A stretch of DNA of 64,000 nt from an uncultured Prevotellaceae bacterium (GCA_902800185.1 CADCDK010000001.1:216023-280022), one strand, 5' to 3'. Counted from the stretch's first letter, positions 18,006 through 28,077 are shown. The notes: a model not told the origin generated them from the letters alone. Made by a program: numbers and translations.

Positions 18006-19157
18006 TTATAATGGAAGCGCTTTAGAACAAGGGCCATTTTCTGGCAAACACAATAATTCTGAATTAGCTAATAACTTTTCACACAAATCCACCAGTCTAG
18101 AAGCCGCAGTACGAGCAGACCATAGGCCGACAATGGTTTTCACAGCCTCTATGCGCATAGCATCTTTATAAACCGGATTGTCTATCAAGAATGAGACTTT
18201 CTGATATAGATCCGCAATACTGCCAGATTTGAACAACAATCCATTTTTTTTATTTTCTATTAGATATGGAGCAGAGCCAATTTCATCAGAAGCGACTACA
18301 GCACACCCATTACTCATTGCTTCGTTCAGGACTGCCCCCCAACCCTCATTTTTATCAGATGTAAAAAGGAAAATATTATGTTTCCTCATGGCTTCTAATA
18401 TTTGGTCATTGGGCAAATTTCCACAAAAAAGCACGACATCTGAAACATCTAACCTTTTTGCAAGTTTTTTTGTTTTCTCTAATTCCTCCCCGCTACCATA
18501 CATATCAAGAACAAATTTATAGCCATTAGCCTTTAATCTTGCAGCCAACAGAACAGGGAGTTCTGGGTGCTTCCACTTCAAAAATCTTCCACACCACATG
18601 AGTGGTGTAATTCCTGAAGTGGAAGTATCTTGATTTTGCGTTTCAACTTTATAATTCACATCCACTTTCGTGAAATAGCCCCATTTAAAGCATCTATCCT
18701 TGAAAGAATGTAAGAAATATAAGTCATTCGGGGCATAAGCACTACAGCATAGTCGATAAAAAGGCTTTATGTAGTAGCTGGTATGATATTTCCATTGACT
18801 TTTTATGAGTCGAGGGGACAGCATATTCAACAATCCGCGTTTTAACGGGCGTTCACCCATATCGAAAGTAAGAAGCCTCTCCTTCATACGTTCGTCAAGA
18901 AAAGCATTTGCCAAATGTCCACCACACACACACACATCAAATGTTCTTGCAATCTCCATTGCATAATCTCTAGTATCTGATGATTCCCACGCCTTCAATA
19001 AATATGGTCTATTGGAAAAATTCTCAAGACTGCCCTTATTATCTTTACATTCAGCTAACTCCACAAATACATAATCATCCTTAAGAAGTGAATATAATTC
19101 ATCTGCAAGGACCGCTTGATGATGATTTAGGTAAATCGAAAAAAAAGCTATTTTCAT
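18006..19157 (-). CDS. GT4-family glycosyltransferase
   Basis: 383 residues. The acceptor half starts IAFFSIYLNHHQAVLADELY and lacks strong motifs. The donor half has MWCGRFLKWKHPELPVLLAA, YGSGEELEKTKKLAKRL, LFTSDKNEGWGAVLNEAMSN (donor E-x7-E region) and CAVVASDEIGSAPYLIE. It is cytoplasmic and adds one sugar to the growing lipid-linked repeat. Gene spacing is tight on both sides (2 and 14 bases). The donor is unknown. Confidence 0.85.
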   Translation of the reverse strand: MKIAFFSIYLNHHQAVLADELYSLLKDDYVFVELAECKDNKGSLENFSNRPYLLKAWESSDTRDYAMEIARTFDVCVCGGHLANAFLDERMKERLLTFDMGERPLKRGLLNMLSPRLIKSQWKYHTSYYIKPFYRLCCSAYAPNDLYFLHSFKDRCFKWGYFTKVDVNYKVETQNQDTSTSGITPLMWCGRFLKWKHPELPVLLAARLKANGYKFVLDMYGSGEELEKTKKLAKRLDVSDVVLFCGNLPNDQILEAMRKHNIFLFTSDKNEGWGAVLNEAMSNGCAVVASDEIGSAPYLIENKKNGLLFKSGSIADLYQKVSFLIDNPVYKDAMRIEAVKTIVGLWSARTAASRLVDLCEKLLANSELLCLPENGPCSKALPL

Positions 19158-19171
19158 TGCTACCGTTTATG

Positions 19172-20089
19172 CTATCGTAATAACTTAAAGCCTATATGAC
19201 TATTGACAAAATCTTTTAAATATTTTATTGCAACCAAAAGGATTATTACTATCAGATTACGTGTTATCCTGTCAATTGAAGTACAATTAATAATTGTCAT
19301 CGACAAAACTTGTGAAAATGCTAAAACTATATATGTTTCCTTTCCAACACCCTGGAGAATTTTTGATAGAAATTTGATTCTGTTACTAATTACTGACGCA
19401 ACCGTTGAAATCAAAAAAAAACCACTAAAAGCACCTATTGTTAATGGTATAATCGGAAGTATATTGTTCCACGCCATGTCTAACCTCCAGAAATGAGAAA
19501 CTATAAATGTAATAACCAGTCCTATTACACCTATCCAAATTCTGGGTTTCTCAATATAGCTTGAAAATGATTTCAATTGCCACCCTGCCAAAATCAAAAA
19601 AGTGGCGTATGGAACAGTACTCATAGTCCAAGGCAATGTAACGTCAGTATATCTTAAAGAAGCACCTAACAATATGCATACGGCTTCACAAATAATCACA
19701 ACTTTGTTACCGAATATGTTGATTACCCTTGCTATGAAAGACGCCATAAACAGAACTGGTATAAACCAAAGTGCATAACCCTGCCACCCTTGATGTAGCC
19801 ATAGTAGGATGTTTGAAAAACCGGCCACATACTCTATCGTAAGGACTATGGTGGAATAGATAAAAAAAGGTATCATCAACGTTTTTATCCTGTGTAATAA
19901 AAACTCTTTTGGAGATAGTTTTTTCCAGTTTGTACACCATCCAGATAGGAAAAAAAACAAAGGCATGTGAAAAGCCCAAATAAAGTCTGAAAGAATCTTT
20001 GGTAAGGAGGAGTGACCAATAAAAACCATTATTATTCCCATACCCTTAGCCACATCTATCCATGCAGTCCTTTGTCTATCCATTTCCAT
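19172..20089 (-). CDS. Acyltransferase family 3 membrane protein
   Basis: 305 residues with about ten hydrophobic segments. The N-terminal signature is WIDVAKGMGIIMVFIGHSSL, containing the catalytic His, followed by FHMPLFFFLSGWCTNWKKLS with its Arg/Lys-bearing loop. These enzymes move acetyl or similar groups from acyl-CoA across the inner membrane onto sugars, giving O-acetylated polymer. The start overlaps the upstream glycosyltransferase by 14 bases. It is AT-rich like its neighbours from 16800 to 34000, in contrast to the more GC-rich core genes on the right. Confidence 0.88.
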   Translation of the reverse strand: MEMDRQRTAWIDVAKGMGIIMVFIGHSSLPKILSDFIWAFHMPLFFFLSGWCTNWKKLSPKEFLLHRIKTLMIPFFIYSTIVLTIEYVAGFSNILLWLHQGWQGYALWFIPVLFMASFIARVINIFGNKVVIICEAVCILLGASLRYTDVTLPWTMSTVPYATFLILAGWQLKSFSSYIEKPRIWIGVIGLVITFIVSHFWRLDMAWNNILPIIPLTIGAFSGFFLISTVASVISNRIKFLSKILQGVGKETYIVLAFSQVLSMTIINCTSIDRITRNLIVIILLVAIKYLKDFVNSHIGFKLLR

Positions 20090-21266
20090 TGTTATACATA
20101 TATCGAATTATTTCTTCCGTCCGTTTCTTCCAAGTCCGATTCTCCAGCATGAATTCCCTAGACTTTTTCCCTTTTTCATAAAGAATTGATTTAGGCATTT
20201 CTGCAATACGCTCCATTGCATCCTTGAGCGCCCGTGGAGTGATTTCGTCCAATATTTCTATCAGATGCCCATAATCACGCTTTGCATGAGCAATTGACGT
20301 GGAAAGAACAACTTTACCCGTCGCCATATATTCCAAAAGTTTTGATGGGAAGTGAAAATCTACCTCTTCCTCAATTCGCAAGTTAAGCAAAACATCAGAA
20401 CGTTCATAAAGTTTAAATAGTTCATCAATTGAAAGCATACCCTCATAACTTATTCTGTTATCTGCTTTCGCGGCATCTTTAATTAATTCAACATCATTAC
20501 CCCTTCCTGCGAATGCCACCTTTATGTTCGGATTCGCACATAATTTCATTGCTTCTAATATAAGTTTTGTCCCATTCTGATCCCATAACATCCCCGCACA
20601 AACAAATATACATTCCCTAGTTTCTGAAATTTTTAATGGGAATAGATGTTTAACGATATTGTCATTTATACCACCATCAATCAATAAATAATCTTTTTGG
20701 GGAGCATAACATCGTACGATACTCTCATTAATAACGATACGTCCATCCAATTGGGGGATATATTTTTTTGCAAAATACTCGCCTATGCTATATCCAAGCA
20801 TAGTCGCCCGACTCAATCCTAACCTTTTAGGCGGCATTCCCAAATCATATAAGATTGCAAACAGCTGAATATGAAACAATCTGCAAACCATGCTAAGCAT
20901 CGGTATCGGAGGCGAATAGATATTATACAATAGGATTTTGCATTCTTCATCCTCGTGTTTTCTCTTCCATTTAGCAATCTTAAACAGGCAATAAAAACCC
21001 TTGAATAAATCTTTCAATAGCTTAATGTTCAGGAATGGAATTAAATAAACAGTTTTGCCATTATTTAACTGTTCCTCGCCTCCTGATATCCATATTTTCC
21101 CAAGAGGAAAGGATGGAACTGGTCGCGCCCCCCACACTTCACTATTAAGAGACGGAGGTAATGCATCTGCAATACCAAGTAAAACGTTGTTTCCCGATCG
21201 ATTAAATGCTTTACTTTGGTACTTTTCCTTATCAGGAACTATACTAGAAATAAAAAGTAGTGCCAT
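20076..21266 (-). CDS. GT4-like glycosyltransferase
   Basis: 396 residues. The N-terminal half is unusual (SSIVPDKEKYQSKAFNRSGN, SPPIPMLSMVCRLFHIQLFA). The C-terminal donor half has FVCAGMLWDQNGTKLILEAM, VAFAGRGNDVELIKDA, RSDVLLNLRIEEEVDFHFPS and KLLEYMATGKVVLST, which give a GT4-type fold with a displaced E-x7-E. It overlaps the acyltransferase by 14 bases and the polymerase gene by one base, so it belongs to the same operon. The donor is unknown. Confidence 0.82.
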   Translation of the reverse strand: MALLFISSIVPDKEKYQSKAFNRSGNNVLLGIADALPPSLNSEVWGARPVPSFPLGKIWISGGEEQLNNGKTVYLIPFLNIKLLKDLFKGFYCLFKIAKWKRKHEDEECKILLYNIYSPPIPMLSMVCRLFHIQLFAILYDLGMPPKRLGLSRATMLGYSIGEYFAKKYIPQLDGRIVINESIVRCYAPQKDYLLIDGGINDNIVKHLFPLKISETRECIFVCAGMLWDQNGTKLILEAMKLCANPNIKVAFAGRGNDVELIKDAAKADNRISYEGMLSIDELFKLYERSDVLLNLRIEEEVDFHFPSKLLEYMATGKVVLSTSIAHAKRDYGHLIEILDEITPRALKDAMERIAEMPKSILYEKGKKSREFMLENRTWKKRTEEIIRYMYNNGNG

Positions 21267-22420
21267 TATACTAAAATGATCTTATTTTTTGATTGTTTCG
21301 GAAATTCTATAAAAGGCAAGGCCATAAAAAAGGGCATTGTCACAAATACCTCACCATTATACATGACAATAATAGTGGCTAAAAATAAGGTCGCAAAAAG
21401 CGGAGTAGTACCTTTCAACACTTTTTTGTACAAAAAAACAAGAAGATACAAAGTACCGATGAATCCGATAGATACGATCTGATAGAAAAAACCATTTCCT
21501 GAAACCACCTTACTATTATAAGAATTACCCATCAAAGGATGTTCTTCTATCAGCTGCTTATATTTAATAAAATCTGTCACACGACCTTGGGAAGAAGAAG
21601 TGTCCGATAAGTTGTCTTCAATCTTATCTCCTAAGAATGAAACCTCAGTATAAATAAAATATGATGCAAATAGGAACACAACAAACAATAATGACTTTCT
21701 AGACCCACTAACTTTTTCTTTTTCTAACACATACATTAAAGATACCAGCATAAGCACAATATATCCGGTTGTACTTTGTGTAGATAGGACCCCTAAAACC
21801 AAGACTATAGCTTTGAATCTTCTTTTATTAATATCATCCAATCTCATCAAAAAAACAAGAGCTAGATTCAAAAAGCCTTGGTGTGCGCCCGGTTCCCAAA
21901 ACATTCCAGTATTTCTCAAAGAGGCGTCTTGAACTCTATAAATATCCTGTGTATACACTACAATAGAGTTGCATATTTCTGTAACAGCAACTCCCCCTGG
22001 AATTAAACCAAAGATAATATTATATATCCAACATATCAAACTGATGACTGTAAGCACAACTATTGTATTCACATAAGCGTAAATGAACCTTTTACCTACC
22101 ATACATACAACAGAAACCCCAATAAACATCTTCATCAACATGAAGAGATTTGTTGAAATAGACGCTTCAACAAACATGGCCATGTGGAGTAACATGATAA
22201 CGAAAATGGGCAATACAAAAAGAATGTATTTTAGGTATATGTCGAATTTCCCTCTTTTAAAAATAAGGAAAGCAAATATAATTGTCAAAATAATATGAGC
22301 CTCACGGACAAATGGAGAAAATATAAAAAAAGGATTGCCACTATAACAAATGAGAAGCAACACAAAAAAATAATCCCATTTTAGGCCTTTATTATTCTCT
22401 TGCACTTTATGAGTTATCAT
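21266..22420 (-). CDS. O-antigen/capsule polymerase-like membrane protein (Wzy candidate)
   Basis: 384 residues with about ten transmembrane segments and a larger loop in the middle (residues about 150-190, GVAVTEICNSIVVYTQDIYR), a typical Wzy topology. The short motif MFWEPGAHQGFLNLALVFLM and the later SSSQGRVTDFIKYKQLIEEH followed by PLMGNSYN resemble the polymerase group that carries the Wzy_C-like H/GxG loop. Sequence conservation in Wzy is low, so the call relies on topology, position in the locus and the presence of a Wzx flippase. It would join repeat units in the periplasm. Confidence 0.78.
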   Translation of the reverse strand: MITHKVQENNKGLKWDYFFVLLLICYSGNPFFIFSPFVREAHIILTIIFAFLIFKRGKFDIYLKYILFVLPIFVIMLLHMAMFVEASISTNLFMLMKMFIGVSVVCMVGKRFIYAYVNTIVVLTVISLICWIYNIIFGLIPGGVAVTEICNSIVVYTQDIYRVQDASLRNTGMFWEPGAHQGFLNLALVFLMRLDDINKRRFKAIVLVLGVLSTQSTTGYIVLMLVSLMYVLEKEKVSGSRKSLLFVVFLFASYFIYTEVSFLGDKIEDNLSDTSSSQGRVTDFIKYKQLIEEHPLMGNSYNSKVVSGNGFFYQIVSIGFIGTLYLLVFLYKKVLKGTTPLFATLFLATIIVMYNGEVFVTMPFFMALPFIEFPKQSKNKIILV

Positions 22421-23681
22421 TTTCGCTTATGATAAGTTTATACGTTTCAACCAATTTTATCATATTTTTCACGGAATCATGTCTCTTTCTTGCCTCTTCT
22501 ATCATATTTCTGTTATCAAAAGTCGATGATTTTTTGAAAATTTCACATATTTTGTATGCAAGCATTTCTACTTCTTCAAATCGATATAGGGTTCCGCATG
22601 ATTCATTCGGTATCATATCCATCGTTCCACCTACATAAGAGGCGATACATGGGACTCCTAATAATTGAGCTTCTCCCAATGAGTTCGGAGAATTTTCAAT
22701 ACTTGAAGGGCTAACAAAAACATTCGCACGTAAGTACTCTTGCTTCATTTGAGTTGCACTAAGGGGACCGGTAAAGACTATTCTATCCTCTAAACCACTT
22801 TGTTTAATCAGTTTTCTTATGATTTTTCCATAATCTGAGAGTTTCATTCGCTCCACAAAAGACCCTTTGTGAGTCACATCACTACCCGCAATTCTTAATT
22901 TTAAATCTGGATACTCTCTTATTATCAATGGCACAGCCTTCAAGAAAATATGGAAACCTTTCAATGGTGAACTTACCTGACTTAAGAAAACAGAATGCTT
23001 ATCACATCCGTCATAGGTCCAATGCCCATCATAAAAAATCTCCCTTAACGTTTCATTACCAATATGATATTTGGCATTAGGATTTATAGCCCATGCGTGC
23101 GCTCTATCCCAAGACGTTCGTCCAATGATATGATGGACTTTTTGCAGCATTTTTCTCTCATACGCACTTTTCCTTTTGAACATTTTATCAACCCGAAGAG
23201 TTCCACCTGTAAATATATCTCTAAAGGTAGTATTTTGTAACAACTGAAAGGACGAAATTCCCGAATGATGATATTTATAGCAAGCAGATGTGAGTCCCTG
23301 AATTGAGACAACGACATTATTAGCGCCACATGCCTCAATAAAAGCTAATCCATGAGAAAACTCTGTTCCATGGATATGTACTACGTCTGGTTTAAAATCA
23401 TCATTCACAGTCTTCCATAAAGGGATGTAGTCATCGTTCTCAAAATTGTTTCCCTTGCCAAAGGGTAACACATAATACATCAAATCTTCACCATCCAATT
23501 TTGTAAGTTCGCTAACAAGACGAGACACTGTAGCAATGCAAAGAGTCAAATCTCCATGTTTTACAAGTGCTTTGGATGCTCCCAACATCCAACCGCCACT
23601 GCCAGATAGCTGGTTATTGTTTCCCGTTATCAATGCTCTTGCTTCTGGAAAAAGAATATTTGTAATCCAAAGAATCTTCAT
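22407..23681 (-). CDS. GT4-family glycosyltransferase
   Basis: 424 residues. It starts ILWITNILFPEARALITGNN and has GSGGWMLGASKALVKHGDLT, VVHIHGTEFSHGLAFIEACG and IIGRTSWDRAHAWAINPNA in the acceptor half. In the donor half are LSQVSSPLKGFHIFLKAVPL, IAGSDVTHKGSFVERM, VFVSPSSIENSPNSLGEAQL (E-x7-E region) and VPCIASYVGGTMDMIPNE. It overlaps the polymerase gene by 14 bases. Donor sugar and acceptor are unknown. Confidence 0.88.
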   Translation of the reverse strand: MKILWITNILFPEARALITGNNNQLSGSGGWMLGASKALVKHGDLTLCIATVSRLVSELTKLDGEDLMYYVLPFGKGNNFENDDYIPLWKTVNDDFKPDVVHIHGTEFSHGLAFIEACGANNVVVSIQGLTSACYKYHHSGISSFQLLQNTTFRDIFTGGTLRVDKMFKRKSAYERKMLQKVHHIIGRTSWDRAHAWAINPNAKYHIGNETLREIFYDGHWTYDGCDKHSVFLSQVSSPLKGFHIFLKAVPLIIREYPDLKLRIAGSDVTHKGSFVERMKLSDYGKIIRKLIKQSGLEDRIVFTGPLSATQMKQEYLRANVFVSPSSIENSPNSLGEAQLLGVPCIASYVGGTMDMIPNESCGTLYRFEEVEMLAYKICEIFKKSSTFDNRNMIEEARKRHDSVKNMIKLVETYKLIISENDNS

Positions 23682-23726
23682 GTATTACCTGTAACTATTA
23701 AATTACTCAAATATAGCAGATTATTC

Positions 23727-24917
23727 TTACATCAAATCATTAACTTGACGAATATAATTATTCATATATGTTTCTATTGTAAAATATTTCAAAAAAAGCT
23801 GTCGATTTAAATTTCCTTTCTGATTATAACTTTCAGCAGACAACTCTTTTTCTTTTATTGCACATTCAACGAGTAACAACAAATCATCCAATTTGTCTAT
23901 ATCAAAATAATATAATTCTGATGTTTCTTCTGGTTGGAGAGTCTTAAAGAATTTGTTTCCACCTGTATCGGAAAATATTAACCGGGTAGATGATCTTAAG
24001 ATTTCCAACACTACAAGATCAAAATAAGTCTCTCTATTTGGCAAAATATACAAATCGCTCTGATACAACAACTCATTGGTGTTGTTTATAAAGCCAAGTT
24101 CAATCCATCTGCGATGTTTTAATGGTGCAATAGGACCTCTTCCCGCACATAGGAAGTACAGATTAGGATATTTATCAAGTAAAGACTTTCCAACCTCCTT
24201 GAGAATATCATACCCCTTTATTTCATTGTGACGTCCAAAATAAGTAATAACAAATGAATCTTTGGGTATTCCTAAGTCCTCAAACTTTTGGATTTTTCTT
24301 TCGTCTATTTCCAAATCTAATATCGATGATGGTACATAGAAAAACTTATCTTCGTTTTTCTTAAAGCACCTGCTAATCCTTTTGTCTTTTTCATATGGTT
24401 CACGAGCATCTTTGCATGGAAACATGATGTAATCAGCAGAATCATAAGAAGCACATTCATTCAGAATTGCAAAAGGTCTTAGATATTTAGCCCACCGTGG
24501 CAAGATTGTTAGCATTTCATCAATCCACAAGCAAGGACAATGACTTGTCACAATAATTTTGCCATGATAAGATGGGTATTTCTTTCTTATACCAAGAACT
24601 TGATTTATCGAATGGACGTGAATGAAATCATATTCATTCAAATCTATAGAAGATGGTATAATAACATCGCATAATCTATAAACACGCCAACAATAATTAT
24701 AAATAATACGAAAAAAAGTGAAGATGCCAGTTCGATTTCTTTTTTTAACCTCAATATTATCAGAAAATTTGGTTTGTTGACCTAAAATATCCGACAGGAA
24801 AGTGATTTGACTTGTCGGGTATTTTCTAAGATACTCATGAATATTATATAAATATCCATTAGGACCACCACTATTAGATAAAGGAAATGTATCCCAAATT
24901 AGTACTTTTTTCATCAC
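23727..24917 (-). CDS. GT4-like glycosyltransferase, divergent
   Basis: 396 residues. N-terminus MMKKVLIWDTFPLSNSGGPN and GYLYNIHEYL give the usual glycine-rich acceptor loop. YDFIHVHSINQVLGIRKKYP, VTSHCPCLWIDEML, ITYFGRHNEIKGYDILKEVG, FLCAGRGPIAPLKHRR and LPNRETYFDLVVLEILRSST fill the donor half. A plain E-x7-E is replaced by E...D..VLE spacing. It follows the UDP-galactopyranose mutase gene with a one-base overlap, so a galactofuranosyl transferase role is worth considering, although GlfT enzymes are usually GT2. Confidence 0.78.
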   Translation of the reverse strand: MMKKVLIWDTFPLSNSGGPNGYLYNIHEYLRKYPTSQITFLSDILGQQTKFSDNIEVKKRNRTGIFTFFRIIYNYCWRVYRLCDVIIPSSIDLNEYDFIHVHSINQVLGIRKKYPSYHGKIIVTSHCPCLWIDEMLTILPRWAKYLRPFAILNECASYDSADYIMFPCKDAREPYEKDKRISRCFKKNEDKFFYVPSSILDLEIDERKIQKFEDLGIPKDSFVITYFGRHNEIKGYDILKEVGKSLLDKYPNLYFLCAGRGPIAPLKHRRWIELGFINNTNELLYQSDLYILPNRETYFDLVVLEILRSSTRLIFSDTGGNKFFKTLQPEETSELYYFDIDKLDDLLLLVECAIKEKELSAESYNQKGNLNRQLFLKYFTIETYMNNYIRQVNDLM

Positions 24918-26050
24918 TAAATATTTTGAAGTTTAAGAACTTTTTCAATAATAGGTGCCATATCATAATACTTGTACTCTGCCAATCGGCCTCCAAACAA
25001 TACTCCATCCTCTTTCTCTGCCAACTGACAGTATTCCTCTGCAAGTGCATTATTACGCTCATCATTTACAGCATAGAAAGGTTCCATTCCTTCTTTATAT
25101 TCTGTAGAGTACTCTTCACTGATAACTGTCTTGGGACAATCGTATACAGCCTGACCAAACATCTCAAAATGTTTGTGCTCAATCACACGAGTATATGGTT
25201 CATCATGTGATGTATAATTCACCACGGCATTGCCCTGATAGTTTGGTTTATCCAAGACTTTAGTCTTGAAACTCACTGTACGCCAGTCAAGTTTACCAGA
25301 GCAGTAATCAAAGTACTCGTCAATAGGTCCAGTATATACCAACTTCTTGGCATACTTGCGCCAATCGCGGTATTCGCTCTTAAAGAAGTCTGTATCAATC
25401 TTACACTCAACTCCTTCAAGCAAGCCTTCAACGAGCTTATTGTAACCACCAATGGGAATGCCCTGGTAAGCATCGTTGAAATAGTTGTTATCAAATACGA
25501 GGCGTACCGGCAGACGTTTAATAATAAATGCAGGCAGTTCGCTACACTTGCGACCCCACTGCTTCTCGGTGTATTCCTTAATGAGCTTCTCAAAAATGTC
25601 TTTACCCACAAGACAAAGCCCTTGCTCTTCAAGGTTGCGAGGTTCATATATGCCTTCTGCTTTCATCTTTGCAACAGCCTCAGCCTTCTGCTCTTCAATC
25701 TTTGCCACTGCTTGATCAGGTGTGGTAACACCCCACATCTGATAGAAGGTGTTCATATTGAATGGTAGGTTATAGAGTTTGCCGTGGTAATTGGCTACAG
25801 GTGAGTTCGTATAGCGGTTGAAGGGTACAATGGTATTCACATAATCCCATACTTCTTTGTTGTTGGTATGGAAAATGTGTGCGCCATACTTATGTACGTT
25901 GATGCCCTCCACATTTTCACAATAGACGTTACCACCCAATTGGGGGCGTTTGTCTATAACGAGACACTTCTTCCCATGTCGAGTAGCTTCATGCGCGAAT
26001 GTAGCTCCAAATAAACCAGAGCCAACAATTAAATAATCGTATTGTATCAT
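24917..26050 (-). CDS. glf: UDP-galactopyranose mutase
   Basis: 377 residues of the flavoenzyme that interconverts UDP-Galp and UDP-Galf. The FAD dinucleotide motif is YLIVGSGLFGATFAHEATRH at the N-terminus. Other hallmarks are RPQLGGNVYCENVEGINVHK and YGAHIFHTNNKEVWDYV, the substrate arginine region FNRYTNSPVANYHGKLYNLP, and VVNYTSHDEPYTRVIEHKHF near the C-terminus. It indicates that the polysaccharide contains galactofuranose. One-base overlaps on both sides tie it to the transferase and propeller-protein genes. The sequence looks complete and active. Confidence 0.95.
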   Translation of the reverse strand: MIQYDYLIVGSGLFGATFAHEATRHGKKCLVIDKRPQLGGNVYCENVEGINVHKYGAHIFHTNNKEVWDYVNTIVPFNRYTNSPVANYHGKLYNLPFNMNTFYQMWGVTTPDQAVAKIEEQKAEAVAKMKAEGIYEPRNLEEQGLCLVGKDIFEKLIKEYTEKQWGRKCSELPAFIIKRLPVRLVFDNNYFNDAYQGIPIGGYNKLVEGLLEGVECKIDTDFFKSEYRDWRKYAKKLVYTGPIDEYFDYCSGKLDWRTVSFKTKVLDKPNYQGNAVVNYTSHDEPYTRVIEHKHFEMFGQAVYDCPKTVISEEYSTEYKEGMEPFYAVNDERNNALAEEYCQLAEKEDGVLFGGRLAEYKYYDMAPIIEKVLKLQNI

Positions 26051-27045
26051 TATTCTATCTTTTTCTTTGCCAAACCTATATACTCAAATGTCTCTCTCCT
26101 ACCATTATACCACATATAATATTCACCGTCTTTTTCGACAACAGATGGCTTATAGCAAGCATCACTGTCCCACGAGTTTTTTGAAGGAGAAATGCAATAA
26201 TTATCGCTAGTTCTTTCCCAATGAATTCCATCAACTGATGTTGCGAAACAAATCCTTGTCACATCAAGATTCTGGTATCCTATATAGTATATAATATAAG
26301 TTCCATCTTTCAAGCGTTTAACATCACAACCTCCGACCTTAAAGGCTTCCCATTCATGACTTTCTAACTTTTCCAGTACTGGAGTCTCTCGTTTATGCCA
26401 ATTGTCGCCATCTGTACTTTCTGCATAGAAAATCATATCAGGTTCGTAATTTTCGCCTGCAGCATACCACATTTGGAAAATATGTTTTTCCACATTCCAT
26501 AAAACACAAGGATTCATAACAGAGTCTCCTTCTTCCGGTAATGTGGGAGTTATAACAGGCTGATTATTTGAATATCGAGAAAAGTGTTTAAAACTATCAG
26601 AAGTTAAATGCCCTATTCTACTTTTACGGCCTTTCTGACCAGTGTACCATATATGCCACTTATTATCGACAAAAAGAATACATGCACGATTAACGGTATC
26701 TTCCCATGTCTTTTTCTTCCGGGTCAGAATCGTTGTCTGTTCCCCCCAGGACATGCCATCATTAGATCTCAACAGGATCAGATTTCCACTCTTTCGCTCA
26801 GAAACGACCATTACGAATTCATTCTCATTAACTGAGACATATGGATCAAACAAAGTCCCAGTTTTCACATCGCCGAGAACTGGTTTATCCCCATATTTCT
26901 TCCATCCATTATTTTCTGGAAGGTAATCATAACAATGTTGTTGATTCTCTTCTCTTTGACGTGCAAAGATTTCAGCACGCTTCCTCCCCCCCAAAAAATA
27001 CCATGATATACTATTTTTTATTCTTCCAAGTAATGACATAATCAA
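26050..27045 (-). CDS. Five-bladed beta-propeller, glycosidase-like protein (GH43/GH32-like)
   Basis: 331 residues. No signal peptide is seen, so it is probably cytoplasmic. From residue 60 on, repeated blade-like units appear: FDPYVSVNENEFVMVVSERK, LLRSNDGMSWGEQTTIL, WHIWYTGQKGRKSRIGHLTS, FQMWYAAGENYEPDMIFYAE, YIIYYIGYQNLDVTRICFAT and YYMWYNGRRETFEYIGLAKK. The W-Y-x-G/A pattern is typical of GH43/GH32/GH130-type propellers. A cytoplasmic propeller protein in a polysaccharide gene cluster may be a trimming enzyme, a phosphorylase or a non-catalytic glycosyltransferase partner. It overlaps the GT2 gene by four bases. Confidence 0.75.
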   Translation of the reverse strand: MIMSLLGRIKNSISWYFLGGRKRAEIFARQREENQQHCYDYLPENNGWKKYGDKPVLGDVKTGTLFDPYVSVNENEFVMVVSERKSGNLILLRSNDGMSWGEQTTILTRKKKTWEDTVNRACILFVDNKWHIWYTGQKGRKSRIGHLTSDSFKHFSRYSNNQPVITPTLPEEGDSVMNPCVLWNVEKHIFQMWYAAGENYEPDMIFYAESTDGDNWHKRETPVLEKLESHEWEAFKVGGCDVKRLKDGTYIIYYIGYQNLDVTRICFATSVDGIHWERTSDNYCISPSKNSWDSDACYKPSVVEKDGEYYMWYNGRRETFEYIGLAKKKIE

Positions 27046-28073
27046 ACATTAGTCCCCCATCGTTTTAATTCCTTATCACCTTTTATATAAACTCTGAAAT
27101 AATATCGAAGACTTGTATATAAAGATAATGCGTAGATTGAAATAATACTTTTATTGGCAAGAGCTTTAATCAACAAATGCCTTGATTTTCCAATGACATG
27201 ATTCTTGTCAAATTCAAATTCCCTATCAGAATATATCTGAATCATTGATTCTATAATTTTCTTTTTTTTAGCAAAACTCTTTGTGTTAATAACGGCATCA
27301 ATAAGATAAGTCATTGCTCTAAAAAACAGAATTGTCTTTGATTTATCACTATTATCACATTTCGTTTGCTCTATTAAATGATGAGCTAATGGAATGCTTT
27401 TTTCTGGTTTGAGCCTATTTGCAGATAAACCAGAGGGGGCATCATTATAATCCACCAGCACATGAGATATTGTCACTATTTTATTAATATAGGGAATATA
27501 TCTATACCCAAATATTTCATCTTCTCTAAATGATATATCAGTTGGAAAAGAGATATTGTTGTTTACAATAATGGACCTTTTATACAGTTTATTCCATGGA
27601 AAACAGAAAAATTCACTTGTATAAGGATTCTCCTTTAAGTCGTACAAGAAGTCATGACATTGCTCCTTCCCCACGATTGTACTATCTGGCAAGGATCTAA
27701 CATCCGTTCTGCAATTCCATCGTTCGAACCCAAATATTAACAAATCTGCATCTCCTATCTTAGAGAGTCCTATTTCAAAATGATTTGGTTTCATCTGATC
27801 ATCACTATCTAAGAAACACAAATACTCTCCAGCGGCCATAGATATTCCAATATTTCTTGCAGAACTTACTCCACCATTTTCTTTATGAATAACCCTAAAG
27901 CGATTGTCTTTTTGGGCATATTCATCACAGATAGAACTGCTTTTGTCTTTACTTCCATCATCTATTAGCAACGCTTCCCAGTGCGTATAAGTTTGATTAT
28001 ACACACTATCAAGTGTTGCACGTAAATATTTTGATGCATTATAAACTGGAATTACAATAGAAATCTTTATCAT
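27042..28073 (-). CDS. GT2-family glycosyltransferase
   Basis: 343 residues. GT-A core: SIVIPVYNASKYLRATLDSV, ALLIDDGSKDKSSSICDEYA, HKENGGVSSARNIGISMAAG and the DxD site CFLDSDDQMKPN near residue 90. The later EFFCFPWNKLYKRSII and FREDEIFGYRYIPYINKIVT carry the ED acid catalyst region. The C-terminal third is helical. It is an inverting transferase acting in the cytoplasm. A galactofuranosyl transferase role would suit its GT2 class and the nearby glf gene, but that is inference. Confidence 0.92.
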   Translation of the reverse strand: MIKISIVIPVYNASKYLRATLDSVYNQTYTHWEALLIDDGSKDKSSSICDEYAQKDNRFRVIHKENGGVSSARNIGISMAAGEYLCFLDSDDQMKPNHFEIGLSKIGDADLLIFGFERWNCRTDVRSLPDSTIVGKEQCHDFLYDLKENPYTSEFFCFPWNKLYKRSIIVNNNISFPTDISFREDEIFGYRYIPYINKIVTISHVLVDYNDAPSGLSANRLKPEKSIPLAHHLIEQTKCDNSDKSKTILFFRAMTYLIDAVINTKSFAKKKKIIESMIQIYSDREFEFDKNHVIGKSRHLLIKALANKSIISIYALSLYTSLRYYFRVYIKGDKELKRWGTNV

Positions 28074-28077
28074 ATTT

